Below are positions 23,609 to 31,548 of a DNA stretch of 51,615 nucleotides, in pieces. Location: the NCBI GenBank assembly GCA_904374805.1, contig CAJFEW010000014.1:1-51615 (forward strand). Reading direction: 5' to 3'. The position numbers and the translations under genes are program-made. Origin of the DNA: an uncultured Neglectibacter sp. (GTDB taxonomy: Bacteria > Bacillota > Clostridia > Oscillospirales > Acutalibacteraceae). The notes beneath the pieces are model-generated. The model was not told the DNA's origin, did no database searches, and was given only the letters and a program-made list of their open reading frames with translations. The first letter of the stretch is position 1. Each line of letters starts with the position of its first letter.

Positions 23609-24914
23609 AGTTTTTGGGCTGCCCGACGGTTTCCCCCAGCACCAGGGGCTGGGTGTTCTCCTGGGTGTAGGCCTTCCACTCCGGCAGGCCTTCCCCGTTG
23701 GGATCGCCGGTTTTGGCGAAGTTGGCCCAGTAGCTGTTCATGACCTGGGAGAGCTCCCGGTCACAATCTTCCCAGGGGCGCCAGCAGCGGTCCAACGTGC
23801 CGAACTGGTACCACAGCTCGCAGGAGTGGAAGGCTCCCGCGCTGTCTCCAGGCAGCTTTCGGTCGAAGAAGTAGAAATAGGCGGGCCGGCGGCCCAGCTT
23901 CTGCAGGTTTTCGCACCAGCGGGCGCCGCTTTCCTGCAGCAGCTTCCCGTCGCCGATGTCGTCGCCGGTGGAGCCGATCATATAGGAGATGGGGTGAATG
24001 GCCCCGCTCTCCGCCAGCTCATCGGTGGTGGCAGGCAGCAGCCAGCCGTCCACATGGGGCCTCCAGCGAAGCTCCTCTCCCTGCACGGCGTAGGCGGCGT
24101 CCCGCAGGGTGTTCGCCGGCGCCTGCCGCAGCTGTTCCACGGTGGAGCAGCCCAGGTGTTCCAGCAGCTTTTGGGAGATCTCCCACAGAGTTTCTTTGGA
24201 CGGAGTGGTGCCCAGAGCCCGAATACCGCCGCCGCTTTGCAGGATAGCGCCCTGGAACAGCCCCTTTGTCAGAGGAGAGGAGGAGAGAGTCTGCACGCTC
24301 ATGCAGCCGGCGGACTGGCCGTCAATGGTGATCTTCTCCGGATCGCCTCCAAAGGCGGCAATGTTTTCCCGCACCCACTGCAGGGCGAAGATCTGGTCGA
24401 GAATGCCGTAATTGCCGGAAACCCCCTCCGGGTTTTCTTTTTCCAGCTCCGGGTGGGCAAAAAAGCCGAAGGCGTTGACCCGGTAGTTGATGGTGACCAA
24501 AATCACCCCTTGCCGGGCAAAGGTCTCCCCGTCAAACTCCTTTTCACTGCCGCAGCCGTGCATAAACGCGCCGCCGTGAATCCAAAAGAGCACCGGCAGC
24601 TTATCTTCCGGCTGGGCCTGCGCCGGGGTCCAAATGTTCAGGTACAGGCAGTCTTCGTCCTCCCGGGGGACCATGGCGTCGTAGAACTCCTTGCCGTAAA
24701 AGTCCATGGAGGCCAGATCCGCCTGGGGGCATCGGGGACCGAAAGCGGTGCAGTCCCACACGCCTTCCCAAGGTTCATGGGCCTGGGGACGGCGGAACCG
24801 CAGCTCCCCCACCGGGGGCTGGGCGTAGGGCACGCCCCGGAAGATACAGGTTTTGCCATCTTGGCTGAGAACGCCTTGCAGGGCGCCCTGCTTTGTGGTG
24901 ATTTTGGTTTCCAT
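23607..24914 (-). CDS. Type B carboxylesterase (para-nitrobenzyl esterase family)
   Basis: An alpha/beta hydrolase of the type B carboxylesterase family. Diagnostic features are FRGVPYAQPPVGELRF near the N-terminus, EDCLYLN (87-93), the oxyanion HGG (113-115), and nucleophile Ser201 in GQSAG. The histidine block GAFHSCELWYQFG lies near the C-terminus. At 435 residues it is shorter than the 480-500 of typical bacterial members, but the triad regions are present. There is no signal peptide, so it acts in the cytoplasm. The start at 24914 follows AGGAG at a slightly long spacing; the upstream extension of 38 codons is not conserved in style. The natural substrate is unknown. It is the last gene of a minus-strand run. 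Confidence 0.88.
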   Translation of the reverse strand: METKITTKQGALQGVLSQDGKTCIFRGVPYAQPPVGELRFRRPQAHEPWEGVWDCTAFGPRCPQADLASMDFYGKEFYDAMVPREDEDCLYLNIWTPAQAQPEDKLPVLFWIHGGAFMHGCGSEKEFDGETFARQGVILVTINYRVNAFGFFAHPELEKENPEGVSGNYGILDQIFALQWVRENIAAFGGDPEKITIDGQSAGCMSVQTLSSSPLTKGLFQGAILQSGGGIRALGTTPSKETLWEISQKLLEHLGCSTVEQLRQAPANTLRDAAYAVQGEELRWRPHVDGWLLPATTDELAESGAIHPISYMIGSTGDDIGDGKLLQESGARWCENLQKLGRRPAYFYFFDRKLPGDSAGAFHSCELWYQFGTLDRCWRPWEDCDRELSQVMNSYWANFAKTGDPNGEGLPEWKAYTQENTQPLVLGETVGQPKN

Positions 24915-25051
24915 AAAACAAACGGCTCCTTTCTTAATAAGGGATAGGAATGTGTAAAACGAAGGTTTTTCCAAAGGCAAACGCACAATCCGGCGAATTC
25001 TAACACACGTGGACAGGACCGCGCCCATTGCCTGGGGAGCAACTTTGAGTT

Positions 25052-26404
25052 TTACTCCTCTTTAGGAGGGGTGGAAGGGGTGTCCTCAGACGGCTGCAGG
25101 CGCAGGCGCCGGGCCACTTCCTCCAGGTTGTGGCCATCCTTGCCCAGACGGGGCCAGGCGTTTACGCCGTCCCCTTCCCGGCGGGGCAGAATGTGAAAGT
25201 GCAGGTGGGGCACCGATTGCTGGGCGCTTTTCCCACTGGCGCTGAGCACGTTGACCCCGTCGAAGCCGCAGCGGTTTACATAGTGCTCGCAGATGAGACG
25301 GACCGTGCCTGCCAGCTGCAGGGCGGTTTCCTCGCCGCAGTGCATGAGGGATTCCACGTGCTTTTTGGGGATCACCAACGTGTGGCCTTCCACATCCCCC
25401 GCCGTGTCCAAAAAGGCCAGGGTGTATTCGTCTTCGTAAATGGTGTAGCAGGGTTCTGTCCCCTGCAGGATGCGGCAGAACACGCAGGTTTCGCAGAGGG
25501 AGGAGTTTTCCTCGGCAGGGGCGTCTTCCTCCAGAGGGATGGGTTCCAACAGGCCCGCTTCCTCCGAGGGGGGAGGCAGCTCGTTTACTTTCAGCCGGGG
25601 AATGAATTTGGGGGCAAACCACCCTTTGCCGCGGCCCATGATGTACAAGGCGCCGATGATGGAGAAAATCACCGCTCCCACGAAGTTTACCAGCAGGTCT
25701 TTCATGGTGTCGTGCAGGCCAATGTCCAAATAGGCGGGCCAGGACTGGCCGTTGACCACCACACTGTCCACGGTCACCTGCTGGGCCACATTGCGGCCCT
25801 CAGGGTTTAGACTGACAGAGTAGAGGGTGTTGATCCAGGTGTCCTTCTGCATATCCGTGTGGAAAAAGACATCCATACCGTACTCGAAAAATTCCCACAC
25901 CACCCCTACGGTCATGGAGAAGCAGAAGGCCACCAAAGCCACAAAGGCCGGGGAGAGGCGCACCTTAAACTTCCGGGAGCGGTTGAGAATGTCCACCATG
26001 GCAATGCCAATGGCGGCCATTAAGAAGCCGTTGATAGTGTGGAGCATGGTGTCCCAAAAGGGGAACATCAGGTAATACTCTTGAATTTCCCCCAAAATCT
26101 CCGCGGAGAAAATAAACAGTAGAATGATGATTTCCAAGGTGTTGGGCACATCGATGTGCAGCCGGTGCTCCACAAAGGTGGGGATCATAAACAACACCAA
26201 AGTCAGGCCGCAGAGAAACACGTTGTAGTAATCTCCCTTTACGGCCTCCAGTACCAGGACAACCAGCACCAGGGCCCGCAGGACCACATAGGTGGCAAAG
26301 AGCAGGGGGTGCTGCCGCACATCCTTTTTTGCTTGAGAGCGGATCTCTCGGGTGTGCTGGCGGCGCTGGTCTCTGGTGATTTTTGGACGTTTTTCCTTTT
26401 TCAT
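25052..26404 (-). CDS. Fusion of a multi-pass membrane domain and a C-terminal HIT hydrolase domain
   Basis: A 450-residue two-part protein. After a very basic 30-residue start, residues about 33-258 hold six or seven hydrophobic segments. These include FPFWDTMLHTINGFLMA and VVWEFFEYGMD, which resemble the DUF2238/YjdF-type membrane family. An acidic Pro/Glu linker (275-302) leads to a complete HIT domain (304-440), with CETCVFCRI, the HTLVIPKKHVESL block and the catalytic HLHFH (400-404). HIT proteins cleave nucleotide phosphoanhydrides or phosphoramidates and are normally free soluble proteins of about 110-140 residues. Here the hydrolase would be tethered to the membrane, probably on the cytoplasmic face. 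The start at 26404 uses GTGAGG; the gene begins 13 nt after the MazG-like gene, so the two are co-transcribed. The join reads in frame with no stop. Confidence 0.85.
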   Translation of the reverse strand: MKKEKRPKITRDQRRQHTREIRSQAKKDVRQHPLLFATYVVLRALVLVVLVLEAVKGDYYNVFLCGLTLVLFMIPTFVEHRLHIDVPNTLEIIILLFIFSAEILGEIQEYYLMFPFWDTMLHTINGFLMAAIGIAMVDILNRSRKFKVRLSPAFVALVAFCFSMTVGVVWEFFEYGMDVFFHTDMQKDTWINTLYSVSLNPEGRNVAQQVTVDSVVVNGQSWPAYLDIGLHDTMKDLLVNFVGAVIFSIIGALYIMGRGKGWFAPKFIPRLKVNELPPPSEEAGLLEPIPLEEDAPAEENSSLCETCVFCRILQGTEPCYTIYEDEYTLAFLDTAGDVEGHTLVIPKKHVESLMHCGEETALQLAGTVRLICEHYVNRCGFDGVNVLSASGKSAQQSVPHLHFHILPRREGDGVNAWPRLGKDGHNLEEVARRLRLQPSEDTPSTPPKEE

Positions 26405-26417
26405 AAAAATCCTCACT

Positions 26418-26795
26418 TTATGCCTGGTTGTGTTGGTCTGGCGTTAAAAACTGCCGGTGCTCTTGGGGAAAATTCCGCTTCATGTTTCGGGCGTGTTTGG
26501 CCCGGTAGGCGGCGGAAAACTCCTGGGGCGTGACTTCCAAAAAGTTGAGGATGTCGGTAAAGTACATCAAGATATCGCTCATTTCCTCTAGAAAGTGGGC
26601 GCGGACAACGGGGTCTTCCATAATGCCTTGGGGTTTCCGCTTTTTGAAAATAGCGGCCACTTCTCCCACTTCCTCCACCAGCCACAGCATGTGCAGGGGG
26701 GCGGATTCCGGAGAGCGGGGTCCCCAGCTTTCTGCAAACTTCTCCTGCAGCTCCCGCTGCATGGCCATCATTTCCTCCAGTGTCAACGAGGCCAT
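26418..26795 (-). CDS. MazG-like nucleotide pyrophosphohydrolase
   Basis: A 125-residue protein of the all-alpha NTP pyrophosphatase (MazG-like) superfamily. Metal-binding acidic motifs EEVGE (41-45) and EEMSD (70-74) have the expected spacing. Such enzymes remove pyrophosphate from non-canonical or excess nucleoside triphosphates. The single-domain length matches short MazG-like proteins rather than full MazG. The start at 26795 follows AAGGAGG. It is followed at 13 nt by the membrane-HIT fusion, so two nucleotide-processing activities appear to share an operon. The physiological substrate is not evident. Confidence 0.85.
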   Translation of the reverse strand: MASLTLEEMMAMQRELQEKFAESWGPRSPESAPLHMLWLVEEVGEVAAIFKKRKPQGIMEDPVVRAHFLEEMSDILMYFTDILNFLEVTPQEFSAAYRAKHARNMKRNFPQEHRQFLTPDQHNQA

Positions 26796-26839
26796 ACTGA
26801 ACGCCTCCTTTTTGGAATGGATTTTTTGTTGATTTTTCT

Positions 26840-26848
26840 ATGATACCA
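26840..26848 (-). promoter_or_regulatory. Possible extended -10 promoter for the MazG-like/HIT operon
   Basis: TGG-TATCAT (26848-26840) forms an extended -10 about 45 bp above the MazG-like start. The -35 region is poor, so this is tentative. Confidence 0.4.
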
Positions 26849-26860
26849 TGATTCGTTCAA

Positions 26861-26896
26861 AAGAAAAAGCGGTGTGAGAAAATTTTCACGCCGCTT
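26861..26896 (-). terminator. Terminator of the MFS gene
   Basis: An 11-bp stem (26867-26877 with 26886-26896, one G-U pair) is followed on the minus strand by TTTTTCTTTT. Confidence 0.78.
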
Positions 26897-26909
26897 CTTC
26901 GTTTTTGGA

Positions 26910-28112
26910 TCAAATATTTCTTTTATAGAATATGAACCGGTAAACGGCCGCCCCTGCTGCCGTAACAAGGATCAATCCAAGCCCCAAACTCCAAAGGGCC
27001 TGCTGGGTGCCGGAAATATCCCCAATGCTTCCAGAAATTGGGCTGGCCACAATCATCAAAAGGCTGTAGGCCATGCTGCTTACGCTGACCAGAGTGGCTC
27101 GTTGGTCGCTGGGGAAATCTTCGTTTAAGGCGGCGTCTACCCGCAGGTCAAGCAAGTTGTAAAAGCATTGGGCAAGGGCGCCGCCCAGCAAGGCTGCCGG
27201 CCACCAGGGGGCGCCTGCCAGCAAAGTGGCCCCGCCGCAACACAGCGCACAGACCAGCACACAGGGGAACAGCCGGCACTTCACTTTTGCACCCAAAGCC
27301 ATGCCTGCGGCCCCAGCGAGGTAGAGGGCCATCAGCGCTGCCCCTAAAAACAGGGGCGGGAGGCCGCCTTCCAGCAGGTGCTGCTGCAAATACATGAAAG
27401 TAAGGTAAATGGGCGTTGCGGCAGCGGCGCTGGAAAGAATCTTCCACGCCGCCTGAGGGTGGTTCCGTAAAAAGGAGGCACTGTCTCCTACATGCTGCTT
27501 TAAGCGGGGCCAAAGTTCCCCGAAGGGGTGCTGGGTACGCCGGCGCTGGGCTTCGGTAACTTGCGGTTCTGCCAGGGCCAGGGCAGCTGCTCCACAGGCA
27601 CAGGAACACAGGGCTGTAACAGCGTACGCGGGAAAGTAGCCCAGCAAGGCGGCCACACCCCCCAGCAGGTTGCTCAAAGCAGCTGAAACTTGAGAGGCCC
27701 CTCGCAGCCAAGCATTGTGCTTGAGATAAGCGGTTTCCTTCCCGGATGCAAGCAAGCTGTCATAAGTCAGGGCCTCTTGGGTGCCGGAACAGAAATTGTA
27801 CATCAGCGCTTGGAAGGCCATGGAAAGGCAAACGCCCCAAAAGCTTTGGCTGAAAGCCATCAGCAATGCCGAACAGGCCCCGCAGAGGCTGGAGGCAACC
27901 AGCGTGCGTTTCCTCCCCAGCAGGTCGGCCGCTATGCCGCTGGGGACCTCGCAAAGAAAACTGACCACATGGAACACAGCCTCTGCAATGCCCACCTGCG
28001 CTAGGGAGAAGCCTCTGGAAAGAAGGAACACCACCCATACGCCGTCCGCTATGCGCAGGGAAAACAGGAAGTTGTAAATGTGGAGGAAAATAAGCTGACG
28101 TTTGATATGCAT
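26910..28112 (-). CDS. MFS transporter, probable drug exporter
   Basis: A 400-residue major facilitator protein with about 12 hydrophobic segments. The loop 2-3 signature region GIAADLLGRKRTL is clear, and a basic-rich central loop lies near QRRRTQHPFGELWPRLKQH. The N-terminal half resembles clostridial multidrug or tetracycline-type exporters, but I cannot assign a substrate. The start at 28112 (MHIKRQLIFLHIYNF) is chosen by fit to the first helix; its ribosome site (GAGATGG) is weak, and upstream in-frame codons lie in the attenuator RNA. It is preceded by a promoter, a short leader open frame and a terminator hairpin, the arrangement of translation-sensing attenuators on antibiotic-resistance genes. 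It ends at a good terminator. Confidence 0.85.
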   Translation of the reverse strand: MHIKRQLIFLHIYNFLFSLRIADGVWVVFLLSRGFSLAQVGIAEAVFHVVSFLCEVPSGIAADLLGRKRTLVASSLCGACSALLMAFSQSFWGVCLSMAFQALMYNFCSGTQEALTYDSLLASGKETAYLKHNAWLRGASQVSAALSNLLGGVAALLGYFPAYAVTALCSCACGAAALALAEPQVTEAQRRRTQHPFGELWPRLKQHVGDSASFLRNHPQAAWKILSSAAAATPIYLTFMYLQQHLLEGGLPPLFLGAALMALYLAGAAGMALGAKVKCRLFPCVLVCALCCGGATLLAGAPWWPAALLGGALAQCFYNLLDLRVDAALNEDFPSDQRATLVSVSSMAYSLLMIVASPISGSIGDISGTQQALWSLGLGLILVTAAGAAVYRFIFYKRNI

Positions 28113-28173
28113 AAATAACCATCTCGTTTCAATAAAAATGCAAAATTGTGCGCCGCATCTCTTGAGATGGAAT

Positions 28174-28202
28174 AAAAAAAGCCATGGCGAAAACGCCATG
28201 GC
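28174..28202 (-). terminator. Leader terminator (attenuator) ahead of the MFS gene
   Basis: GCCATGGCG (28181-28189) and CGCCATGGC (28194-28202) form a perfect 9-bp stem with an AAAA/TTTT loop. On the minus strand seven T follow (28180-28174). It sits downstream of the leader open frame and 61 bp before the MFS start, so read-through is needed for MFS expression. Confidence 0.85.
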
Positions 28203-28259
28203 AAAAGGTCGTTTGTCATGGATCCACCGGAAAATGGGCGCACTTCTAGACGGGATGGC

Positions 28260-28307
28260 TTAAATTTGCCCTTTTAGCTGCAAAAGGACGCCAAACTTCC
28301 AGCCCAC
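28260..28307 (-). CDS. Leader peptide of the MFS attenuator (15 codons)
   Basis: A GTG at 28307 lies eight bases after a strong AAAGGAG (28322-28316) and opens a 15-residue frame, MGWKFGVLLQLKGQI, ending in TAA at 28260. An in-frame ATG at 28334 would give 24 residues, but it lies only about six bases from the predicted transcript start and has no ribosome site. The end of the frame, GGCAAA (28270-28265), is complementary to TTTGCC (28205-28200), which overlaps the 5' arm of the terminator stem. A ribosome stalled on the leader could therefore change the fold. This is a candidate regulatory peptide; no match is claimed. Confidence 0.6.
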   Translation of the reverse strand: MGWKFGVLLQLKGQI

Positions 28308-28346
28308 TGTGCAAACTCCTTTCAGGTAATCCATAAATTTTTATCC

Positions 28347-28375
28347 AGTGTAGCATAAAAAGAGGGAAAAGGCAA
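28347..28375 (-). promoter_or_regulatory. Promoter of the MFS leader transcript
   Basis: TTGCCT (28375-28370) and TACACT (28352-28347) are 17 bp apart on the minus strand, with transcription starting near 28340, just before the leader peptide frame. Confidence 0.7.
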
Positions 28376-28387
28376 GCACTGCTTGGG

Positions 28388-29746
28388 TTAATTTTTCAGG
28401 CTTTGCATGGGCGCGGGGATTTTCCCGCCCCGGTGGATAAACTCCGCAGGGCTGGCAGGGTTCACGTCCATGATGGGCCCCTTGCCCAGCAGGCCGCCGA
28501 AGTCCAGCTCCTCCCCGGCCTGCTTGCCCACTGCGGGGATGATCCGCACCGCGGTGGTCTTGGAGTTGACCATGCCGATGGCCATTTCGTCGGCGATGAT
28601 GCCGGAGATGATTTCGGCGCTGGTGTCCCCGGGAATGGCGATCATGTCCAGGCCCACGCTGCACACGGCGGTCATGGCCTCCAGCTTGGTGAGGGTCAGG
28701 CAGCCGGAGCGGGCGGCCTGGATCATGCCCGCGTCTTCGGTGACGGGGATGAAGGCGCCGGAGAGGCCGCCTACGCTGGAGCTGGCCATGACGCCGCCTT
28801 TTTTCACCGCGTCGTTTAAGAGGGCCAGGGCGGCGGTGGTGCCGTGGGCGCCGCACTGCTGCAGACCCATGCCCTCCAGGATGTAGGCCACGGAATCCCC
28901 GATGGCGGGGGTGGGGGCCAGGGACAGGTCCACAATGCCGAAGGGCACGCACAGGCGGCGGCTGGCCTCCTGGGCCACCAGCTGGCCCATGCGGGTGATC
29001 TTAAAGGCCGTCCGCTTGATCAGCTCGGCGATCTCCGTCAGGTTCTTGCCCTCCCCGTGCTTTTTGATGGCGGCCCGGACCACGCCGGGGCCGGAGACGC
29101 CCACGTTGATCACGCAGTCCGGCTCGCCGGGGCCGTGGAAGGCGCCGGCCATAAAGGGGTTGTCCTCCGGGGCGTTGCAGAACACCACCAGCTTGGCCGC
29201 GCCGATGCACTCCCGGTCGGCGGTGCGCTGGGCGGTCTCCTTCACGATGCGGCCCATTTTTTCCACGGCGTCCATGTTGATGCCCGCCTTGGTGGTGCCC
29301 ACGTTGACGGAGGAGCACACCAGCTCCGTCTCGTCCAAAGCCTGGGGGATGCTCTCCATCAAAGCGTAGTCCCCGGGCCCAAAGCCCTTGTGCACCAAAG
29401 CGGAGTAACCCCCGATGAAGTTGACCCCCACCGTGTGGGCGGCCCGGTCCAAGGCCTTGGCGAAGTGGATGGGGGAGGCGGTGGGGCAGGCCCCGGCGAT
29501 CATGGCGATGGGGGTGACGGAAATCCGCTTGTTGATAATGGGGATGCCGTACTGCCGGGAGATATCCTCCCCGGTTTTTACCAGGTTTTCAGCGTAGCGG
29601 CAGATTTTGTCGTAGACCTTCCCGGCGGCCTTGTCCACGTCGGGGTCGATGCAGTCCAGCAGGGAAATGCCCATGGTGATGGTGCGCACGTCCAGGTCTT
29701 CGTTGTCGATCATCTGAATGGTCTCTAAGATTTCGTTGGTGTTCAA
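28388..29746 (-). CDS. PFL-family protein, UPF0210 (DUF711)
   Basis: A 452-residue cytoplasmic protein of the UPF0210 family, distantly related in fold to pyruvate formate-lyase. Family hallmarks include the N-terminal [13 protein letters not shown], the [19 protein letters not shown] block, a Gly-rich [10 protein letters not shown] stretch and the C-terminal GKGPIMDVN. The biochemical role is not established. The start is a TTG at 29746 preceded by AAGGGGGG; it lies 13 nt after the stop of the ACT-domain gene. UPF0210 and the UPF0237 ACT protein are a well-conserved pair, and here they form a two-gene operon behind a near-consensus promoter. The length is normal. Confidence 0.92.
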   Translation of the reverse strand: MNTNEILETIQMIDNEDLDVRTITMGISLLDCIDPDVDKAAGKVYDKICRYAENLVKTGEDISRQYGIPIINKRISVTPIAMIAGACPTASPIHFAKALDRAAHTVGVNFIGGYSALVHKGFGPGDYALMESIPQALDETELVCSSVNVGTTKAGINMDAVEKMGRIVKETAQRTADRECIGAAKLVVFCNAPEDNPFMAGAFHGPGEPDCVINVGVSGPGVVRAAIKKHGEGKNLTEIAELIKRTAFKITRMGQLVAQEASRRLCVPFGIVDLSLAPTPAIGDSVAYILEGMGLQQCGAHGTTAALALLNDAVKKGGVMASSSVGGLSGAFIPVTEDAGMIQAARSGCLTLTKLEAMTAVCSVGLDMIAIPGDTSAEIISGIIADEMAIGMVNSKTTAVRIIPAVGKQAGEELDFGGLLGKGPIMDVNPASPAEFIHRGGKIPAPMQSLKN

Positions 29747-29759
29747 GAAGCCGCCCCCC

Positions 29760-30041
29760 TTAGATCTTGTGCATGGAGTTGAAAATGTCCTCGTGCATCA
29801 CGTGGATTTTCAGGTTGTTTTCTTCGCCCAGCCGGTCAAATTCGTCCGCCAGGCCGGCCACCTCCACAGTGGCGCGGGTGATGTCCACCAGCATCACCAT
29901 GACGAACATGTCCTGCAAAATGGACTGGGTCACCTCCAGCACGTTGACGCCCTTTTGAGCGCAGATGCTGGAAACCTTGGCCAAAATGCCCACCATATCC
30001 TTGCCGATCACCGTGATCACGGCTTTTTCCATTTTTTCCAT
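29760..30041 (-). CDS. ACT-domain protein, UPF0237
   Basis: A 93-residue single ACT-fold protein ([20 protein letters not shown] at the first strand and helix). ACT domains bind small ligands, often amino acids, and regulate a partner. Its fixed partner in many Bacillota is the UPF0210 protein encoded 13 nt downstream, so it is probably a regulatory subunit or sensor for it; that is inference. The start at 30041 follows AAAGGAAGG. The 22 codons upstream overlap the promoter and are excluded. Confidence 0.92.
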   Translation of the reverse strand: MEKMEKAVITVIGKDMVGILAKVSSICAQKGVNVLEVTQSILQDMFVMVMLVDITRATVEVAGLADEFDRLGEENNLKIHVMHEDIFNSMHKI

Positions 30042-30078
30042 AGGGAAGCCTTCCTTTCTTGGGATCTTTCTGGGATTC

Positions 30079-30107
30079 ATTATGACCGAAGGCCCTGCAT
30101 CTGTCAA
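30079..30107 (-). promoter_or_regulatory. Promoter of the ACT/PFL operon
   Basis: TTGACA (30107-30102) and CATAAT (30084-30079) are 17 bp apart. The leader is about 30 nt. Confidence 0.78.
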
Positions 30108-30148
30108 GAACCATTCCTTCTCTTTGGGGAAAAAGGCCCTTTCTTTGC

Positions 30149-30177
30149 TTCCTTTTTGGGCGGATGTGTGGTAGAAT
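30149..30177 (+). promoter_or_regulatory. Promoter of the PHP-Lrp-aminotransferase-DUF362 operon
   Basis: TAGAAT (30172-30177) preceded by TGG is an extended -10; a weak -35, TTCCTT, lies at 30149-30154. Confidence 0.5.
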
Positions 30178-30214
30178 AGCGAAAGTAAAAAACTACGGAA
30201 GGGCGTGAGATCTC

Positions 30215-31030
30215 TTGGGCTATTCGTTTGCCTGCGACTGCCACAACCACTCCAACTGTTCTCCCGACGGCAGCGACACCGTTTTGGAAATGCGCCGCAG
30301 GGCGCAGGAGCTGGGCCTGTGGGCGCACACTTTGACCGACCATTGCGAGTGCCAAAACTTCCCCGACCGCTACCGCCCCCGGGTGGAACGGGCTTGGGAG
30401 GAGATGGCTTTGCAAATCCCCCAGGGGGGAAGCACCCGCTTTTATACAGGGATCGAACTGGGCCAGCCCAACCAGGATCCGGCGTCCGCCGCCCTGGCTC
30501 TGGAGGGCCGGGACTACGACTTTGTCATCGGTTCCATTCACAACATCCGAGGCTACGAGGACTTCTTTTTCCTGGACTACTCCCAAGTGGCGCCAGGTTT
30601 CATCGACGAACTGCTCACCACCTACTGGGCGGAGGAGCAGGAAGTCATCGCTTGGGGGCAGTTTGACTCTTTGGGCCATTTGACCTATCCGCTCCGGTAC
30701 ATCGAAGGGGACCACGGGATTCCGGTGGACCTGTCCCGGCACCGGGAGGCCATCGACGGCATTTTCCGGGCCTTGATTGACGCCGGCAAGGCCTTGGAGG
30801 TGAACACCTCCGGCTACCGGCAGAAAATCGGCAGGCCCCTGCCGGACCTGCCCCTGGTCAAGCGCTATCGGGAACTGGGGGGAGAACTGGTCACCTTGGG
30901 AAGCGACGCCCACACCACCGCCGACTTGGGCCGGGGGATTGCAGAGGGCATGGAGATGCTTCGGGAGGCCGGTTTCCGCTATTTCACCGTGTACGAGCGG
31001 CACAAGCCACTTTTGCTGCCGTTGCAATAA
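30215..31030 (+). CDS. PHP-domain phosphatase, histidinol-phosphatase (HisJ) type
   Basis: A 271-residue PHP-fold metal-dependent phosphoesterase. Metal ligands appear in DCHNHSNCSPDGSDT (D8, H10, H12), in TLTDHCE, in IGSIHN and in LGSDAHTTADLG. Size and motif order match HisJ, the PHP histidinol-phosphatase of Bacillota, though no other histidine gene is in the window and related PHP proteins act on other phosphates. The start is a TTG at 30215, about 11 bases after GGAAGGG; no better start is visible. It is the first gene of a four-gene unit, with the Lrp regulator beginning 23 nt downstream. Confidence 0.85.
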   Translation: MGYSFACDCHNHSNCSPDGSDTVLEMRRRAQELGLWAHTLTDHCECQNFPDRYRPRVERAWEEMALQIPQGGSTRFYTGIELGQPNQDPASAALALEGRDYDFVIGSIHNIRGYEDFFFLDYSQVAPGFIDELLTTYWAEEQEVIAWGQFDSLGHLTYPLRYIEGDHGIPVDLSRHREAIDGIFRALIDAGKALEVNTSGYRQKIGRPLPDLPLVKRYRELGGELVTLGSDAHTTADLGRGIAEGMEMLREAGFRYFTVYERHKPLLLPLQ

Positions 31031-31053
31031 GCATAAAAACAGGAGGAATTTGT

Positions 31054-31548
31054 ATGGCTATGGAACAGCTTTTGGAGATCCTACAGGACCAGGCCACCCT
31101 CACCACCGCGCAGCTGGCTGCCATGCTGGGCGAGAAAGAGGAAGACGTGGTGAAGGCCATTAAAAAGTACGAGAAAGAGGGCGTCATCAAGGGCTATCAG
31201 GCCCTGATCAACTGGGAGCGCACCGAAGTGCCCCGGGCCACAGCTCTCATCGAGCTGCGGGTCTCTCCCCAAAAGGACACCGGCTTTGACGAAATCGCCG
31301 GCCGTGTGATGAATTTTCCCGAGGTGGAGAGCGTCTATCTGATGTCCGGCGGCTATGATCTGGCGGTCACTGTCACGGGCAAGACCATGTCCGACATCGC
31401 CATGTTCGTCTCCAAGCGCCTGGCCACCATTGACGGGGTGCTTTCCACGGCCACCCACTTTGTGCTGACCAAGTATAAGGACGGCGGCGTGGTGTTCGCC
31501 AGCGACTATGAAGAAATTGACGAGAGAGGGAGCAATCTGTGTGATTGA
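31054..31548 (+). CDS. Lrp/AsnC-family transcriptional regulator
   Basis: A 164-residue regulator with an N-terminal winged helix (about 1-50; TLTTAQLAAMLGEKEEDVVKA) and a C-terminal RAM ligand-binding domain (about 65-145). It is typical of Lrp/AsnC proteins, which respond to amino acids. The start at 31054 follows AGGAGG. Its last codons overlap the start of the aminotransferase gene by eight bases, so the two are translationally coupled. It probably senses an amino acid made or consumed by that enzyme and may control this operon; that is inference. Confidence 0.93.
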   Translation: MAMEQLLEILQDQATLTTAQLAAMLGEKEEDVVKAIKKYEKEGVIKGYQALINWERTEVPRATALIELRVSPQKDTGFDEIAGRVMNFPEVESVYLMSGGYDLAVTVTGKTMSDIAMFVSKRLATIDGVLSTATHFVLTKYKDGGVVFASDYEEIDERGSNLCD

